NCBI RefSeq assembly: GCF_902170565.1
Contig: NZ_CABHXX010000135.1
Span: 17,763-81,762, forward strand
Source: Yersinia thracica
GTDB taxonomy: Bacteria > Pseudomonadota > Gammaproteobacteria > Enterobacterales > Enterobacteriaceae
Reading direction: 5' to 3'
DNA length: 64,000 bases
The notes under the pieces were generated by a model. That model was not told the DNA's origin and searched no databases. It worked only from the letters and a program-made list of their open reading frames with translations. A program made the translations under genes and the position numbers. This document shows, piece by piece, positions 48,735 to 60,804 of this stretch. How positions within the stretch are numbered: position 1 is the first letter of the stretch; the number at the start of each line of letters is the position of its first letter.

Positions 48735-48835
48735 CTCAGTGAGTGAAGGGTTTACCGCGCCCAGGGGCACTTCGGTCGCTTACGCGACTACGACCCCAAC
48801 GGCACGATTCCCTTTCATTTGACTTTGTCAACAGT
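48735..48835 (+). repeat. Imperfect palindromic element between nirC and cysG
   Basis: About 100 nt arranged around TCGCTTACGCGA. The arms match in blocks (GCGAC, CCCC, GGC-CG, CCCTT/TCAT-type), with mismatches and gaps, so it could fold as one long imperfect hairpin. It is not ERIC-like by its core. It might be a Yersinia miniature repeat, but I cannot match it to a named family. The rest of 48702-48906 holds the cysG ribosome region. Confidence 0.5.
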
Positions 48836-48906
48836 CTGATACCCGAATTTACCCGCTCTTAGGGGCTGGTTTTATCCCCTAGCGGCCTCAACCTGAAGGA
48901 TTGCCC

Positions 48907-50325
48907 ATGGACTACTTCCCGATTTTCTGCCAACTGAAAAACAAAGCCTGCCTGCTGGTTGGTGGTGGTGAAGTGGCCGAACGCAAAGCCCGCTTGTTGC
49001 TGGATGCCGGTGCCGCCGTCACCGTCAATGCGTGCGAGTTTACGCCGCAGTTTCATGATTGGGCTGATGAGGGGCGGCTTTCTTTAGTCAGCGGCGAGTT
49101 TGTCCCCGAGCTGTTGGCAGAAAAATGGCTGGTGATTGCCGCAACGGATCAGGTGGCCGTCAATGCTTTGGTTTATCAAAGTGCCAATCAACAGCGGATG
49201 TTCTGCAATGTGGTCGATGACCCGAAGCGCACCAGCTTTATCATGCCGTCAATCATTGACCGCTCTCCTATCATGATAGCCATCTCCTCGGGCGGTAAAG
49301 CGCCAGTATTGGCCCGCTTGCTGCGAGAGAAACTCGAGGTCATGCTGCCACAGCATTTGGGGCAGTTGGCACAGCTAGCGGGCAATTTACGCCAGCGGGT
49401 GAAACAGCAGTTTGCCGCCATGACTGACCGCCGCCGCTTCTGGGAAAAACTGCTGACCCACGACCGGCTGGCGCAATCACTGGCGAATGAGGATCAGGTG
49501 CAAGTCGAGCAGCATATTGAGCAACTGTTCAATGCGCCGCTGTCTGACCGCGGTGAAGTGGTGTTGGTGGGGGCTGGGCCGGGCGATGCCGGTTTGCTGA
49601 CATTGAAAGGTTTACAGCAGATTCAGCAAGCAGACGTGGTGGTCTATGACCGGCTGGTGTCCGATGAAGTCATGAATTTGGTGCGCCGCGATGCCGAGCG
49701 CATTTTTGTCGGCAAAGAGTCAGGCCGCCATAGTGTTCCGCAGGATCAAATCAATCAGATTCTTTTGCAACAGGCGCAGCAAGGGAAGCGCGTGGTGCGC
49801 TTGAAAGGCGGCGACCCGTTTATTTTTGGCCGTGGCGGCGAAGAACTGGAAACACTGGCAGATTACAATATTCCGTTTTCCGTGGTGCCGGGGATAACAG
49901 CGGCTTCTGGCTGCTCGGCCTACAGTGGCATTCCCCTAACTCACCGCGATCACGCCCAAAGTGTGCGGCTGATTACCGGCCACGCCAAGAAAGACTGTCA
50001 GTTAGATTGGGCCAATCTGGCGGCAGAGAAGCAAACTCTGGTGTTCTATATGGGGCTATCACAAGCGGGCGAGATTCAGCAGCAATTAATTCGGCACGGC
50101 ATGCCAGCCACCACGCCAGTTGCTCTGGTCGAGAATGGCACCTCGCGGCATCAGCGGGTCGTCAGCGGCGAACTGAGTCAGTTGGCACTGCTTTCTCAGC
50201 AGGTCAGCAGCCCGAGCTTGATTATCGTCGGCAGTGTGGTCAGTTTGCGCAAAAAACTCAATTGGTTTTCCAGTGCGGAGCACGGCAAAACTGGGGTAAA
50301 GGAACAAATTGAACAGGTGGGTTAA
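48907..50325 (+). CDS. cysG: Siroheme synthase CysG (methyltransferase, dehydrogenase, ferrochelatase)
   Basis: 472 residues from the ATG at 48907 ([13 protein letters not shown]); E. coli 457. N-terminal dehydrogenase/ferrochelatase (1-200, [11 protein letters not shown]) and C-terminal SUMT methyltransferase (about 217-460, [30 protein letters not shown]). It makes siroheme for NirB and for sulfite reductase. Last gene of the nir operon. About 15 extra C-terminal residues. Confidence 0.96.
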   Translation: MDYFPIFCQLKNKACLLVGGGEVAERKARLLLDAGAAVTVNACEFTPQFHDWADEGRLSLVSGEFVPELLAEKWLVIAATDQVAVNALVYQSANQQRMFCNVVDDPKRTSFIMPSIIDRSPIMIAISSGGKAPVLARLLREKLEVMLPQHLGQLAQLAGNLRQRVKQQFAAMTDRRRFWEKLLTHDRLAQSLANEDQVQVEQHIEQLFNAPLSDRGEVVLVGAGPGDAGLLTLKGLQQIQQADVVVYDRLVSDEVMNLVRRDAERIFVGKESGRHSVPQDQINQILLQQAQQGKRVVRLKGGDPFIFGRGGEELETLADYNIPFSVVPGITAASGCSAYSGIPLTHRDHAQSVRLITGHAKKDCQLDWANLAAEKQTLVFYMGLSQAGEIQQQLIRHGMPATTPVALVENGTSRHQRVVSGELSQLALLSQQVSSPSLIIVGSVVSLRKKLNWFSSAEHGKTGVKEQIEQVG

Positions 50326-50339
50326 ACTGAATTGACTCT

Positions 50340-50362
50340 GAAGGGGGGAGAAATCCCCCTTC
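50340..50362. terminator. Hairpin between cysG and trpS
   Basis: Stem GAAGGGGG with CCCCCTTC and a 7-nt loop, between convergent genes. It lacks a T-run, so it may rely on stem strength or act on both transcripts as a stabiliser. Confidence 0.6.
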
Positions 50363-50381
50363 GACTGACTGATTGATTCAC

Positions 50382-52114
<1,733 letters not shown>

Positions 52115-52122
<8 letters not shown>

Positions 52123-52792
52123 GAGCAGACTTCGCCAATTCACTGCGCATAGCATCAATCACACTTTTATAGTCCGGCTGACCAAAAATTGCCGAACCGG
52201 CGACAAACATATCGGCACCGGCCGCCGCGATATCGCGAATATTATCCACTTTAACGCCGCCATCCACTTCCAGACGAATGTCATAGCCGCTGTCATCAAT
52301 CAGCTTGCGCACCTGACGCAATTTGTTCAGTGTTTCGGGAATGAAAGACTGCCCGCCGAAGCCAGGGTTCACGGACATCAGCAAAATGACATCCAGTTTA
52401 TCCATCACATAATCGAGGTAGCTAAGCGGGGTGGCGGGGTTAAACACCAAACCCGCCTTGCAGCCACTCTCTTTGATAAGTTGCAAAGTGCGGTCAACAT
52501 GCTCTGAAGCTTCAGGATGGAATGAAATATACGTGGCACCGGCTTTGGCGAAATCCGGGACAATACGGTCGACCGGTTTCACCATCAGATGGACATCAAT
52601 AGGGGCAGTAATGCCATAATCACGCAAAGCCTTGCACACCATCGGCCCGATAGTCAGATTAGGAACGTAATGATTGTCCATCACATCAAAATGCACCACA
52701 TCAGCACCGGCGGCGAGCACCTTAGCGGTATCGTCACCCAGGCGGGCAAAATCGGCTGACAGAATAGACGGGGCAATTAAAAACTTTTTCAT
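52115..52792 (-). CDS. rpe: Ribulose-phosphate 3-epimerase
   Basis: 225 residues from the ATG at 52792 with a GGAG site; E. coli length. TIM barrel with the metal ligands in [12 protein letters not shown] (about 34-45), VHLMVKP and EVDGGVK. It interconverts ribulose and xylulose 5-phosphates. Overlaps gph. Confidence 0.96.
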
Positions 52793-52894
52793 CCGCTTCT
52801 CCAAACATCTCTCTTTGTTTTATGAAATATCAGTTTTATCAATAACTTTTTATTTCATAAATCACTGGGTTTGAATCCGAGCGGCAGTTCCCGC

Positions 52895-53707
52895 TCAGCT
52901 ATACAGCGCCAAAAGCTCGTTCACTTTATTACGGCCAAGAATATTACGGCTAATAGTACGGCGCGCTTTGACCACATGCAGTGACGCCTGATGATACCAA
53001 TCGCGCGTCAGCTCTGTGTCGTGATTAGAAATTAGAACCGGGATCTTATTTTCTGCTGACAGCTGGTAAGCCAGACGAGCCAGATTCTGTTGATCCGCTA
53101 AACCAAAATTACTGGTGTGATATGCCGTAAAATTAGCCGTCGCTGATAATGGCGCATACGGAGGATCGCAGTAAACCACCGCCCCGTGCACAGCTTTTAA
53201 TAAAGTTTCCTGATAATGCTCACAAACAAAAACAGCATTTTGCGATTTTTCAGCAAACCAATACAGCTCATTTTCTGGGAAATAAGGTTTTTTGTAACGA
53301 CCGAAAGGCACATTGAATTCACCGCTCAAATTATAACGGCACAGACCGTTATAACAATGGCGATTCAAGTAGAGAAACAATAAAGCACGACGATAGGCAT
53401 CGACGCTGGCGTTAAACTCTTGACGCAGTTGATAAAAATGCTCGGAATTATTGAAATCGCCCGTGAATAAAACACGAGCATCACGCACGAAGTCATCAGT
53501 GCGGTCCTTTACGATATTGTAGAGGTTAATGAGGTCACTGTTGATATCGGCCAGTATGTAAGATTCATACTCAGTGTTAAGAAACACCGACCCCGCACCG
53601 ACGAATGGCTCTATCAAGCAGTCTCCCGCTGGAAGATGGCGTCGAATGTCATCAACCAGCGGATATTTCCCACCAGCCCATTTTAAAAAAGCGCGGTTTT
53701 TCTTCAT
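52895..53707 (-). CDS. dam: DNA adenine methyltransferase Dam
   Basis: 270 residues (E. coli 278). Motif I EPFVGAGSVF (about 33-42) binds SAM and DPPY (VYCDPPYAPL, about 178-187) is catalytic. Methylates GATC adenines for mismatch repair, replication timing and gene control; dam affects virulence in Yersinia. In the superoperon between damX and rpe. Confidence 0.96.
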   Translation of the reverse strand: MKKNRAFLKWAGGKYPLVDDIRRHLPAGDCLIEPFVGAGSVFLNTEYESYILADINSDLINLYNIVKDRTDDFVRDARVLFTGDFNNSEHFYQLRQEFNASVDAYRRALLFLYLNRHCYNGLCRYNLSGEFNVPFGRYKKPYFPENELYWFAEKSQNAVFVCEHYQETLLKAVHGAVVYCDPPYAPLSATANFTAYHTSNFGLADQQNLARLAYQLSAENKIPVLISNHDTELTRDWYHQASLHVVKARRTISRNILGRNKVNELLALYS

Positions 53708-53790
53708 GCCGTCAGTTAGCTACTTAATAATTCAGAGCCGCAGATTGTACTCTGTTTCAGACAGCACATCAGCGCACAAATAAGAATGAT

Positions 53791-54789
53791 TTATTTTTTA
53801 AGGTCTTGCTGTACTTGTTGTACAGGTTTAACCCACGGTTTTTTCGCCTGAACATCAGCGGGTAATGTGGCTATCGCCCTTTTAGCATCAGCAGAGGAGG
53901 CGTAGTTGCCACTCACTAAGATGTACCAAGGCTTACCATCACGTTTGGTTTCATATACATGATAGTCAGATAGTTTTTGCTGCTTAGCATAGGCATTCAA
54001 GGTATCTGAGCGCGATGCACTGCTCAGTTGTAACGTGAAGTGGCTACCAGGAGCATTTTTCAATGCGCTACTGCTGCCAGCCGAACCTGATTTCGCCACC
54101 GCAGAAGCGGCTGGTGAGACGGCTGTTGTCGGATTTTTATGGCTAACAGCAGGCTGTTTACCCGCGGCCGTGGCCTGTTTCTGCATCGGATGAGTCATCG
54201 GCTCCCGTGCTACTGGCACTTTGGCCCCTTTCGAGGTTGAAACAGTAGCCGGTGCCGTCGGCAGTGTGGAGGTTGGGCCGTCATTCATATTCTGAGACAG
54301 AGTATCGACCTGCCCCTGGGTCTGAGAAAGCGCGTCAGACATATTTCCAGGTAACTCAATACGTTGGGTTGAATTATTGACAGAAGACTGCGGAGCGGCC
54401 TCGGTCGGTGTCGGAGAAATCGGCGGAACACTAATATCTTGTGGCTGAGCGGTATTCCTCACGCCATTGGCATCATGACCATCGGTGGTGTTATTTGCCA
54501 CCGCTGGCTGAGTATTACTGCCACTGGTCAGTGAAGATGAATCAGACAGATTGATGTTTCGCGCAACATCCACATTTGGATTTTGTTGTGATGCTTCATG
54601 TTCGGTCGGGGCTTTTAGGGCTGAACCTATGGCAATAATGATCAGCAGCAGCACTAAAATGCCAATACCAATCATCATATGTTGGCGTGAAACAGCAAGC
54701 TTAGGCCCAGTCGAGGACTTGCGGGCACGTGTTGGGCGACGGTCACTGCTATCTGGTTTCAGATCGTCTTCCGGCTTTAAATCATCCAT
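53791..54789 (-). CDS. damX: Cell-division SPOR protein DamX
   Basis: 332 residues, shorter than E. coli DamX (428). Cytoplasmic N-terminus 1-37, membrane helix about 38-58 (MMIGIGILVLLLIIIAI), Ser/Thr/Pro/Gln-rich periplasmic linker 60-250, then a C-terminal SPOR domain (about 253-328, FTLQLSSASRSDTLNAYAKQQ) that binds denuded septal glycan. The shortfall is in the linker and N-terminus. Confidence 0.93.
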   Translation of the reverse strand: MDDLKPEDDLKPDSSDRRPTRARKSSTGPKLAVSRQHMMIGIGILVLLLIIIAIGSALKAPTEHEASQQNPNVDVARNINLSDSSSLTSGSNTQPAVANNTTDGHDANGVRNTAQPQDISVPPISPTPTEAAPQSSVNNSTQRIELPGNMSDALSQTQGQVDTLSQNMNDGPTSTLPTAPATVSTSKGAKVPVAREPMTHPMQKQATAAGKQPAVSHKNPTTAVSPAASAVAKSGSAGSSSALKNAPGSHFTLQLSSASRSDTLNAYAKQQKLSDYHVYETKRDGKPWYILVSGNYASSADAKRAIATLPADVQAKKPWVKPVQQVQQDLKK

Positions 54790-54922
54790 CTAAACCCTCC
54801 AACTAGAGGCAAAAGCCTACCGCATTTATCACTGCGGCTCGGCTGATTGATTTTACTGACTGCCAACAAGCTAAAACGCCCGCAGCAAAGGAATATGATA
54901 AATGTACTTATGCCATTTCCTA

Positions 54923-56008
54923 TCACTGACAATCAGAGATAGACGCCAGTACCCTATCATGTGCAACACCGCCACGGACTTCTGACCGACCTATTGCGGT
55001 TGGCAATACCAGACGAAGCTCACCGGCTAGCACTTTTTTATCTCGCATCATGTGCGGCAGATAGGACTCTGGCGTCATTTCCTGCGGCCCGCTGACTGGC
55101 AGACCAGCACGTAAAAGTAGTTTCTTGATACGCTCAACATCTTGGTCTGAAAGCTGGCCTAATCGACGGGAGGTATGTGCAGCCATCATCATTCCGGCGG
55201 CAACTGCTTCCCCGTGTAGCCAGACGCCATAACCCATTTCAGCCTCAATGGCATGACCATAAGTATGACCCAAATTGAGTAAAGCGCGCCTCCCGCTCTC
55301 TTCCCTTTCGTCGGCGGCAACAACATCGGCTTTCAATTCACAGCAACGGCGGATGCAGTAAGCTAATGCTGACATATCCAGAGCTAACAAAGCGTCAATA
55401 TTGTTTTCCAGCCACTCAAAGAAAGCTGCGTCAAGAATGATACCGTATTTGATAACTTCAGCCAGCCCGGAAGCAAGCTCACGTGGAGGGAGGGTTTTGA
55501 GACAATCAAGGTCAACCACCACCGATGCCGGCTGGTAGAAAGCACCAATCATGTTCTTACCCAATGGGTGGTTCACTGCGGTTTTACCACCGACAGAGGA
55601 ATCCACTTGAGAAAGTAAGGTGGTAGGAACTTGAATAAAGCGTACGCCACGTTGATAGCAAGCAGCGGCAAAACCGGTCAGGTCGCCTACTACACCGCCA
55701 CCTAGGGCGACAAGTGTAGTATCACGACCGTGCGGTTTTTCCAGAAGGGCAGAAAATACCTGCTCCAGAACACTCAGAGATTTATACTGTTCGCCATCAG
55801 GTAAAATCACCTGATCGACTTTAATGCCGCTTTGTTCCAGCACTGCCCGGAGCGAATCCAGATAGAGTGGCGCTAGCGTTTGGTTGGTCACCAGCATGAC
55901 CTGGTCACCCGCTTTTAGCGGCTTAAAAGAGGCCGGATCTTTAAACAATCCAGCAGCAATCGTAATCGGGTAGCTACGCTCCCCTAACGTGACAGTAATC
56001 TTCTCCAT
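54923..56008 (-). CDS. aroB: 3-Dehydroquinate synthase
   Basis: 361 residues (E. coli 362). NAD site and zinc-binding residues in the usual set ([37 protein letters not shown]). It makes the first ring of the shikimate pathway from DAHP. Lies 55 nt after aroK and before damX. Confidence 0.96.
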   Translation of the reverse strand: MEKITVTLGERSYPITIAAGLFKDPASFKPLKAGDQVMLVTNQTLAPLYLDSLRAVLEQSGIKVDQVILPDGEQYKSLSVLEQVFSALLEKPHGRDTTLVALGGGVVGDLTGFAAACYQRGVRFIQVPTTLLSQVDSSVGGKTAVNHPLGKNMIGAFYQPASVVVDLDCLKTLPPRELASGLAEVIKYGIILDAAFFEWLENNIDALLALDMSALAYCIRRCCELKADVVAADEREESGRRALLNLGHTYGHAIEAEMGYGVWLHGEAVAAGMMMAAHTSRRLGQLSDQDVERIKKLLLRAGLPVSGPQEMTPESYLPHMMRDKKVLAGELRLVLPTAIGRSEVRGGVAHDRVLASISDCQ

Positions 56009-56063
56009 GTCGCGCCCAGTAACCTTCTTAACTTACGCCCGCGGGCATTAGTAAAATGCTAAA

Positions 56064-56585
56064 TCAGTTACTTTCCAGCATGTTGATAATCTGGTTAGCA
56101 ACAACTTTCGCGCTTTGATCGTCAGTGCGGATGGTGACATCTGCAATTTCTTCGTACAACGGATTACGTTCTTTTGCCAGTGCTTCTAACACCTCACGTG
56201 GAGGCGAATCAACCTGCAACAACGGACGTTTTTTGTCGCGTTGTGTACGGGCCAACTGCTTCTCAATAGTGGTTTCTAAATACACCACCACGCCACGGGC
56301 TGACAAACGGTTACGGGTTTCTCTGGATTTAACAGAGCCACCACCGGTTGCCAGAACAATGCCCTGTTTTTCCGTCAGTTCATTAATAATTTTTTCTTCA
56401 CGATCGCGGAAACCTTCTTCGCCTTCCACGTCGAATACCCAGCCCACGTCAGCTCCGGTACGTCGCTCAATTTCTTGATCAGAGTCGAAAAACTCCATAT
56501 TGAGTTGCTGAGCTAACTGACGACCAATAGTGCTTTTGCCGGCACCCATAGGCCCAACCAGAAAGATATTGCGTTTCTCTGCCAT
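56064..56585 (-). CDS. aroK: Shikimate kinase I
   Basis: 173 residues, E. coli length. P-loop GPMGAGKST (11-19), shikimate site ([22 protein letters not shown]) and the [11 protein letters not shown] segment. Phosphorylates shikimate. Head of the superoperon reading down to trpS. Confidence 0.96.
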   Translation of the reverse strand: MAEKRNIFLVGPMGAGKSTIGRQLAQQLNMEFFDSDQEIERRTGADVGWVFDVEGEEGFRDREEKIINELTEKQGIVLATGGGSVKSRETRNRLSARGVVVYLETTIEKQLARTQRDKKRPLLQVDSPPREVLEALAKERNPLYEEIADVTIRTDDQSAKVVANQIINMLESN

Positions 56586-56821
56586 GTTTTTGGTATTACT
56601 AAGACTATTCGTTAATGATAACCCGCCCCGCCAATCAAATTAGCGACGGGACCTAAACTGAAACCTCATGAGCGATAGTGCGAGATCAGACTGAAAATTA
56701 TCTCAGCACTTCTGGTAGTTTGGCAACCGAATAAATCGTTGTACACGTCGTGGGAGGGAAACCATACGTTTTTATCGGCGTATCAACGTTATTAAAAACC
56801 TCGGAGCTCAATTCGGTAACC

Positions 56822-56850
56822 CTTGTAAGCTAAATCTGGGGCAGCGTCAA
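56822..56850 (-). promoter_or_regulatory. Candidate promoter for the aroK superoperon
   Basis: Minus strand: TTGACG (56845-56850), 17-bp spacer, TACAAG (56822-56827), about 240 nt upstream of aroK. It is the best pair I see in the 347-nt gap 56586-56932. The long leader that follows, which has no ORF or obvious fold, is otherwise unexplained. Confidence 0.42.
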
Positions 56851-56932
56851 ATTTAGAAGCCCCCTATCACACAAAAAGTTGCAGAAAGTCACCAAGATTG
56901 GCCTGTTTTCATAAATCGGCACCTTTTGGGAC

Positions 56933-58270
56933 TCAAGTACCTATCAATCTTGGGGTGATAAAAATAACTAACTCCCGACGACTTTGTTGCTGGGCATCCT
57001 GTTTAAACAGCCCCCCCAGCCAAGGAATATCGGCCAACATAGGCACTTTATTAACACCTTGACTGTTTTTTTGCTGAAAAATCCCGCCTAACACAATAGT
57101 TTCGCCGTCATTGACCGTTATTTGGGTTTTGATTTCCTGTTTATCGATTAGCAGAGTTTCACTATCACCACGTTTCATCGCCATTCCTGGCATATTATGG
57201 CTGATTTTTAAGTTTAAAGTAATTTTGCCATTACGCAGTATTTTTGGTGTGACTTCCATTCCTAATACCGCCTCTTTAAACTCAATCGTCGTCGCCCCTT
57301 TTTTCCCCCGTGAGACAGTATAAGGAATATCAGAACCTTGTTTGATACTGGCGGTTTGCTGATGTGAGGCCACTAAGCGCGGGCTGGCAATAATGTCGAC
57401 CTGATTTTCTTGCTCCAGAGCGCTCAGCTCCAGCTCCAGTAGCCTCCCCCCGATGCGGGCAACATTAAACCCAGCACTGACTGCGCTGGTAGGCAGCGGT
57501 AAATTGACATTAAAATCACTCATTCTCAGCGCGGATGTAGGTTGCGGCTCACCCATTCCCCAACGTACGCCAAGTTCCTGCAAGTTTTCACGGCTGATGG
57601 TCACTATATGCGCGGCTAACTGCACTTGTTGCAAAGGCAAATCCATCTCTGCTAACCAGCTTTTCAATAATGCTAATGATGCGGAAGTATCGCGAATTAA
57701 TAATGTATTTGTACGTTTATCTACCACCACACTGCCCAGCGGAGAAAGTAACCCGCCCTCGGCCAGGCTCAAACTGTCCGCGACTTGTTCAGCATCCGCA
57801 TATTGCAAAGCCAGGCTCAAGTTACTGAGTGATTCTGGCCCCGCTTTTTGTTCAGCCAGCAACCGCCGGTCCTCAATATCCTGTTCGGTGAAAACCATCA
57901 TCACCGCTCCCTCGCGCTCGACTTTCAAGCGGCTCATGCGCAAAACGATAGTAAGTGCTTGTTCCCAAGGGACATCCACCAGCCGGAGACTAAGATTACC
58001 GCCAATATCTGCCGCAATGACCAAATTCAATTGCTGATAATCCGCCAGTGCTTGCAACACCATGGGGGCAGGAGCGTCTTGAAACTCCAGTGAGATTGGC
58101 GTGCCACCTTTTGCATGAATGGGAAAGGGCATGGTAAGTAAGGCACTGAGCAGCAGAAAAAGAAATAATGGCCCTCGCGCCATACTGCATGCAGCCCATA
58201 GCCCGTCTTTTACTTTAATTATCTTATTGATTTTAATTGTATTTTTTATTTTTAATCTATAGAAATCCAT
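56933..58270 (-). CDS. hofQ: HofQ secretin (PilQ-like)
   Basis: 445 residues from the ATG at 58270, which has an AGGA site; an internal start (residue 30 of this frame, MARGPLFLFLLLSALL) would give 416 residues and a clean signal peptide, near the E. coli length of 412. Secretin-type N-domains (about 70-260) and C-terminal secretin domain with ASPRLVASHQQTASIKQG and VVFITPRL-type end (VIFITPRLIGT). Putative outer-membrane channel for DNA use as nutrient. Start uncertain. Confidence 0.88.
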   Translation of the reverse strand: MDFYRLKIKNTIKINKIIKVKDGLWAACSMARGPLFLFLLLSALLTMPFPIHAKGGTPISLEFQDAPAPMVLQALADYQQLNLVIAADIGGNLSLRLVDVPWEQALTIVLRMSRLKVEREGAVMMVFTEQDIEDRRLLAEQKAGPESLSNLSLALQYADAEQVADSLSLAEGGLLSPLGSVVVDKRTNTLLIRDTSASLALLKSWLAEMDLPLQQVQLAAHIVTISRENLQELGVRWGMGEPQPTSALRMSDFNVNLPLPTSAVSAGFNVARIGGRLLELELSALEQENQVDIIASPRLVASHQQTASIKQGSDIPYTVSRGKKGATTIEFKEAVLGMEVTPKILRNGKITLNLKISHNMPGMAMKRGDSETLLIDKQEIKTQITVNDGETIVLGGIFQQKNSQGVNKVPMLADIPWLGGLFKQDAQQQSRRELVIFITPRLIGT

Positions 58271-58305
58271 CAGATTCATTCCTTTTAATACTGATGATTA
58301 ATATC

Positions 58306-58683
58306 TTAGCGCATCGATAGCACCACAGAACCTGATGAACCTGAGCATGGCTTTTCTGGGTTAACATGCTGGAGGTGGACTTGCCGCGCACTGATGTGGG
58401 TCACTTGCCAATGGGGCAATAGGCGCGTTTCTATCGCCAGTTTTTGCCACTGGCCCTCCGCCCGCTGTACCCAAGCAAAATGGTCATCCGCCCCCCGGAC
58501 AATGCCCTGTAATTGCCAATCGGCGAGTTTTTCGCGGTCATCATCACAAGACCCTGTTGAGATTCGTTCAAATGGATTGCGCCCAATCTCAGTTGATAAG
58601 GGTTCTGTGCCAACCGCCAAAGCCGGTAATGCCACCATCAACAGCCCCCCGAGTGTCCACTGTCTGTTGCGGTGATTACTCAC
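58306..58683 (-). CDS. hofP: HofP, pilus-assembly accessory protein
   Basis: 125 residues from a GTG at 58683 with GGAGG five nt upstream; the GTG two codons earlier lacks a site. Signal-like hydrophobic N-terminus (about 10-25, LGGLLMVALPALAVGT). PilP-like in position and size. Overlaps the hofO end by 8 nt and lies 35 nt before hofQ. Confidence 0.82.
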   Translation of the reverse strand: MSNHRNRQWTLGGLLMVALPALAVGTEPLSTEIGRNPFERISTGSCDDDREKLADWQLQGIVRGADDHFAWVQRAEGQWQKLAIETRLLPHWQVTHISARQVHLQHVNPEKPCSGSSGSVVLSMR

Positions 58684-59254
58684 TTTCACCTCCGGTAAAA
58701 GACTTTTTTAGGTTTAGTTTCACTGTCAGCGCATGCTTCTCTCGTGTAATGCCCATTATTTCGACTTGGACTGGCGATGAGGTTGCAGCTAACTGACGAA
58801 GTAAATGGAGTAATCCATAAAAATTCACCCGCAAGGTTGCATGCCATTGTTGTTGCTCGGATGAATCCGCTCCAGGCTCCACTGGTTGTTCAGATTGCCG
58901 CTGCCAACTGATAACCTGCCCACCAAACGGCACAATCCATTGTCCTACCAAATGTCCGATTGAGGCTTTTGACTGCTGCCACGGTGCTTCAACCGCGCTC
59001 AACACAGCAATCTGTTGCTCAAGAGAAATGAGCGATGGCAACTGCGCCAATGCGGATTTTTGGCGATCAACCTGTTGTTGGCATTGAATAATTTTCTGAG
59101 CGGCTAGCCACTGCTGTTGCCATAGGGGCCGCAGCACCATGCCATAAACACTCGCCCCCACCAGCACCAGTATTCCCCATTGATATAAACAAAGTTGCCA
59201 ACCGGGTCTGTCCATCCAGCGCTGAAGCTGTTTATTCATCATGCTATTCATCAT
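58676..59254 (-). CDS. hofO: HofO, PilO-like protein
   Basis: 192 residues from the ATG at 59254, chosen because GGACG lies 6 nt upstream and it overlaps the hofN stop. Single membrane helix (about 24-42, YQWGILVLVGASVYGMVL), coiled coil (50-95), then a PilO-type domain. Inner-membrane partner of HofN. Longer frames upstream are hofN shadow. Function in DNA uptake inferred from hofMNOPQ. Confidence 0.82.
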   Translation of the reverse strand: MMNSMMNKQLQRWMDRPGWQLCLYQWGILVLVGASVYGMVLRPLWQQQWLAAQKIIQCQQQVDRQKSALAQLPSLISLEQQIAVLSAVEAPWQQSKASIGHLVGQWIVPFGGQVISWQRQSEQPVEPGADSSEQQQWHATLRVNFYGLLHLLRQLAATSSPVQVEIMGITREKHALTVKLNLKKSFTGGESE

Positions 59255-59795
59255 AAGAAACGTCCTCTCCCTGCCAGTCGGCCTGCGCCATAAACCGAAA
59301 ATGACCATCATCCTGCTGCGCAATCTTTTGTAAGCGTACATTTGCCAATAGGGGCTGTCGCCTTAACTTCACCAAAAAATCATGGATAGCGGCGTAATCT
59401 TGACTGACAGCCTCAAAAATCAGATTTTCACCTTTAGGTATCAGGCTGATTAACCAGCAGTTATCGGGAATTTCCTGTGCTAACAGCTGCAATAACATTG
59501 CGTAACGGCGAGCGGATTGGTGCATTTGCCGATACATTTTCACTCGCTGCTGCGCGTGCTGTTTTTGTGTCATCCGCTGTTGAACTTGCTGATGCTGCTG
59601 GCTTAATACCTTTTGCTGATGCAAAAGTGCGGCAAGGCTGCTTTGCTGACTGATTTGCACTAACTGTGATTGCCTCTGCATAACCACCAGCGCGATGATA
59701 AAAAACAGGGCTTGGCATAGCCCTAAGTTGCGCCAAAATCGGTAACGCGCTAGCTGGCGTGCAGTGCGCCATGATGAGAAATTAACCTGATACAT
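59244..59795 (-). CDS. hofN: HofN, PilN-like protein
   Basis: 183 residues. Short cytoplasmic N-tail with VNFSSWRTARQLARYRFW, one membrane helix (about 22-39, LGLCQALFFIIALVVM), then a Gln-rich coiled coil (42-96) and a ferredoxin-like domain. The ATG overlaps the hofM stop by one base (TGATG). Fits PilN. Confidence 0.85.
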   Translation of the reverse strand: MYQVNFSSWRTARQLARYRFWRNLGLCQALFFIIALVVMQRQSQLVQISQQSSLAALLHQQKVLSQQHQQVQQRMTQKQHAQQRVKMYRQMHQSARRYAMLLQLLAQEIPDNCWLISLIPKGENLIFEAVSQDYAAIHDFLVKLRRQPLLANVRLQKIAQQDDGHFRFMAQADWQGEDVSYDE

Positions 59796-60685
59796 CAGTA
59801 ATCTGCCGGGCGTAACGCCAGCCCACCAGCCAACATGAAAGCTGCCGGTGATGAGGGCAAAGGGGGCTGATACTGGGCGAACGCAGCAAAGGGCGACCAG
59901 CGCGTGGTATTTTCCGGTGGGGATTCATCTATCATACTGCTGTAATACACATTCACCGGCTTATCACTTGGTTGGGGATAATGGGTATGAAGCTGTGCCA
60001 GCAATGTAGTTAACGGATTAGCAGTTAACGGATTAAACGAGCGCACGCGGTCAGATTCCTGTGTCTCGTCAGTTTCAATGGGCACCACACCGAAGATAAA
60101 CGGCATGTCACTGGAGGAAACCCACAGCCACTCATGTGCCAGTCGATGGACTAACCAATAAGTCCCTGATAAACCGGCGGCCGTGGCCATATAACGCAGG
60201 GCGCAGGGGGTGATATCAATCACGGGGGATGGCAAATTAGCCTGCTGTAAACATGCTTGCCATTGGTGAATTTCTGACTGACGAGCGGCGGTGATTAATA
60301 ATTCACTGCCCACTTCAGCACGATAATCCAGCGCCAACTCCTGACTGTTGACCGGGAAAAGCTTGCTTGCCTCCGCATTGATAAACCCCGTGCGTTCGGG
60401 CTCACGCAGCCGCCGGTCTGGGAGAGGGATAGTCTGCTGCAATATACGCTGGGCGGGCAATGCAATGCGTAATGAAATATGTCGAGGTAATTGTTTGCGT
60501 AATAATTTGAGTTTGTCGCTAACCACATCTGGCTGTTGTAAAATACCCTCCCGCAAAGCCCCAGAAGGTAAGGTTTGATGCCACCAATACCGCAGTTGCC
60601 AGCCATAACGGCGTCTGACAACGGCCAAGGCGCGTATTGCCTCCATTTGAATATCTAGCCCAACCTGCCAATATTGTGTGTACAT
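59795..60685 (-). CDS. hofM: HofM, PilM-like protein
   Basis: 296 residues from the ATG at 60685 (MYTQYWQVGLDIQMEAI). Actin-like ATPase fold of PilM family; VGLDIQ replaces the usual GIDIG phosphate loop. First of hofMNOPQ, which in E. coli is needed for growth on DNA. Divergent from mrcA as in E. coli. Fifteen extra upstream codons are not used. Confidence 0.87.
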   Translation of the reverse strand: MYTQYWQVGLDIQMEAIRALAVVRRRYGWQLRYWWHQTLPSGALREGILQQPDVVSDKLKLLRKQLPRHISLRIALPAQRILQQTIPLPDRRLREPERTGFINAEASKLFPVNSQELALDYRAEVGSELLITAARQSEIHQWQACLQQANLPSPVIDITPCALRYMATAAGLSGTYWLVHRLAHEWLWVSSSDMPFIFGVVPIETDETQESDRVRSFNPLTANPLTTLLAQLHTHYPQPSDKPVNVYYSSMIDESPPENTTRWSPFAAFAQYQPPLPSSPAAFMLAGGLALRPADY

Positions 60686-60804
60686 CTTTGTCGACCTCCG
60701 TGTCGAGAGAGAATAAAAGAACGTATCCATGTAACGGGCTTGCCTTTATACTACGGCGCGGTTGTTTATAAACTGCCCAATTGACATTGAATGGGAAATC
60801 TCAG

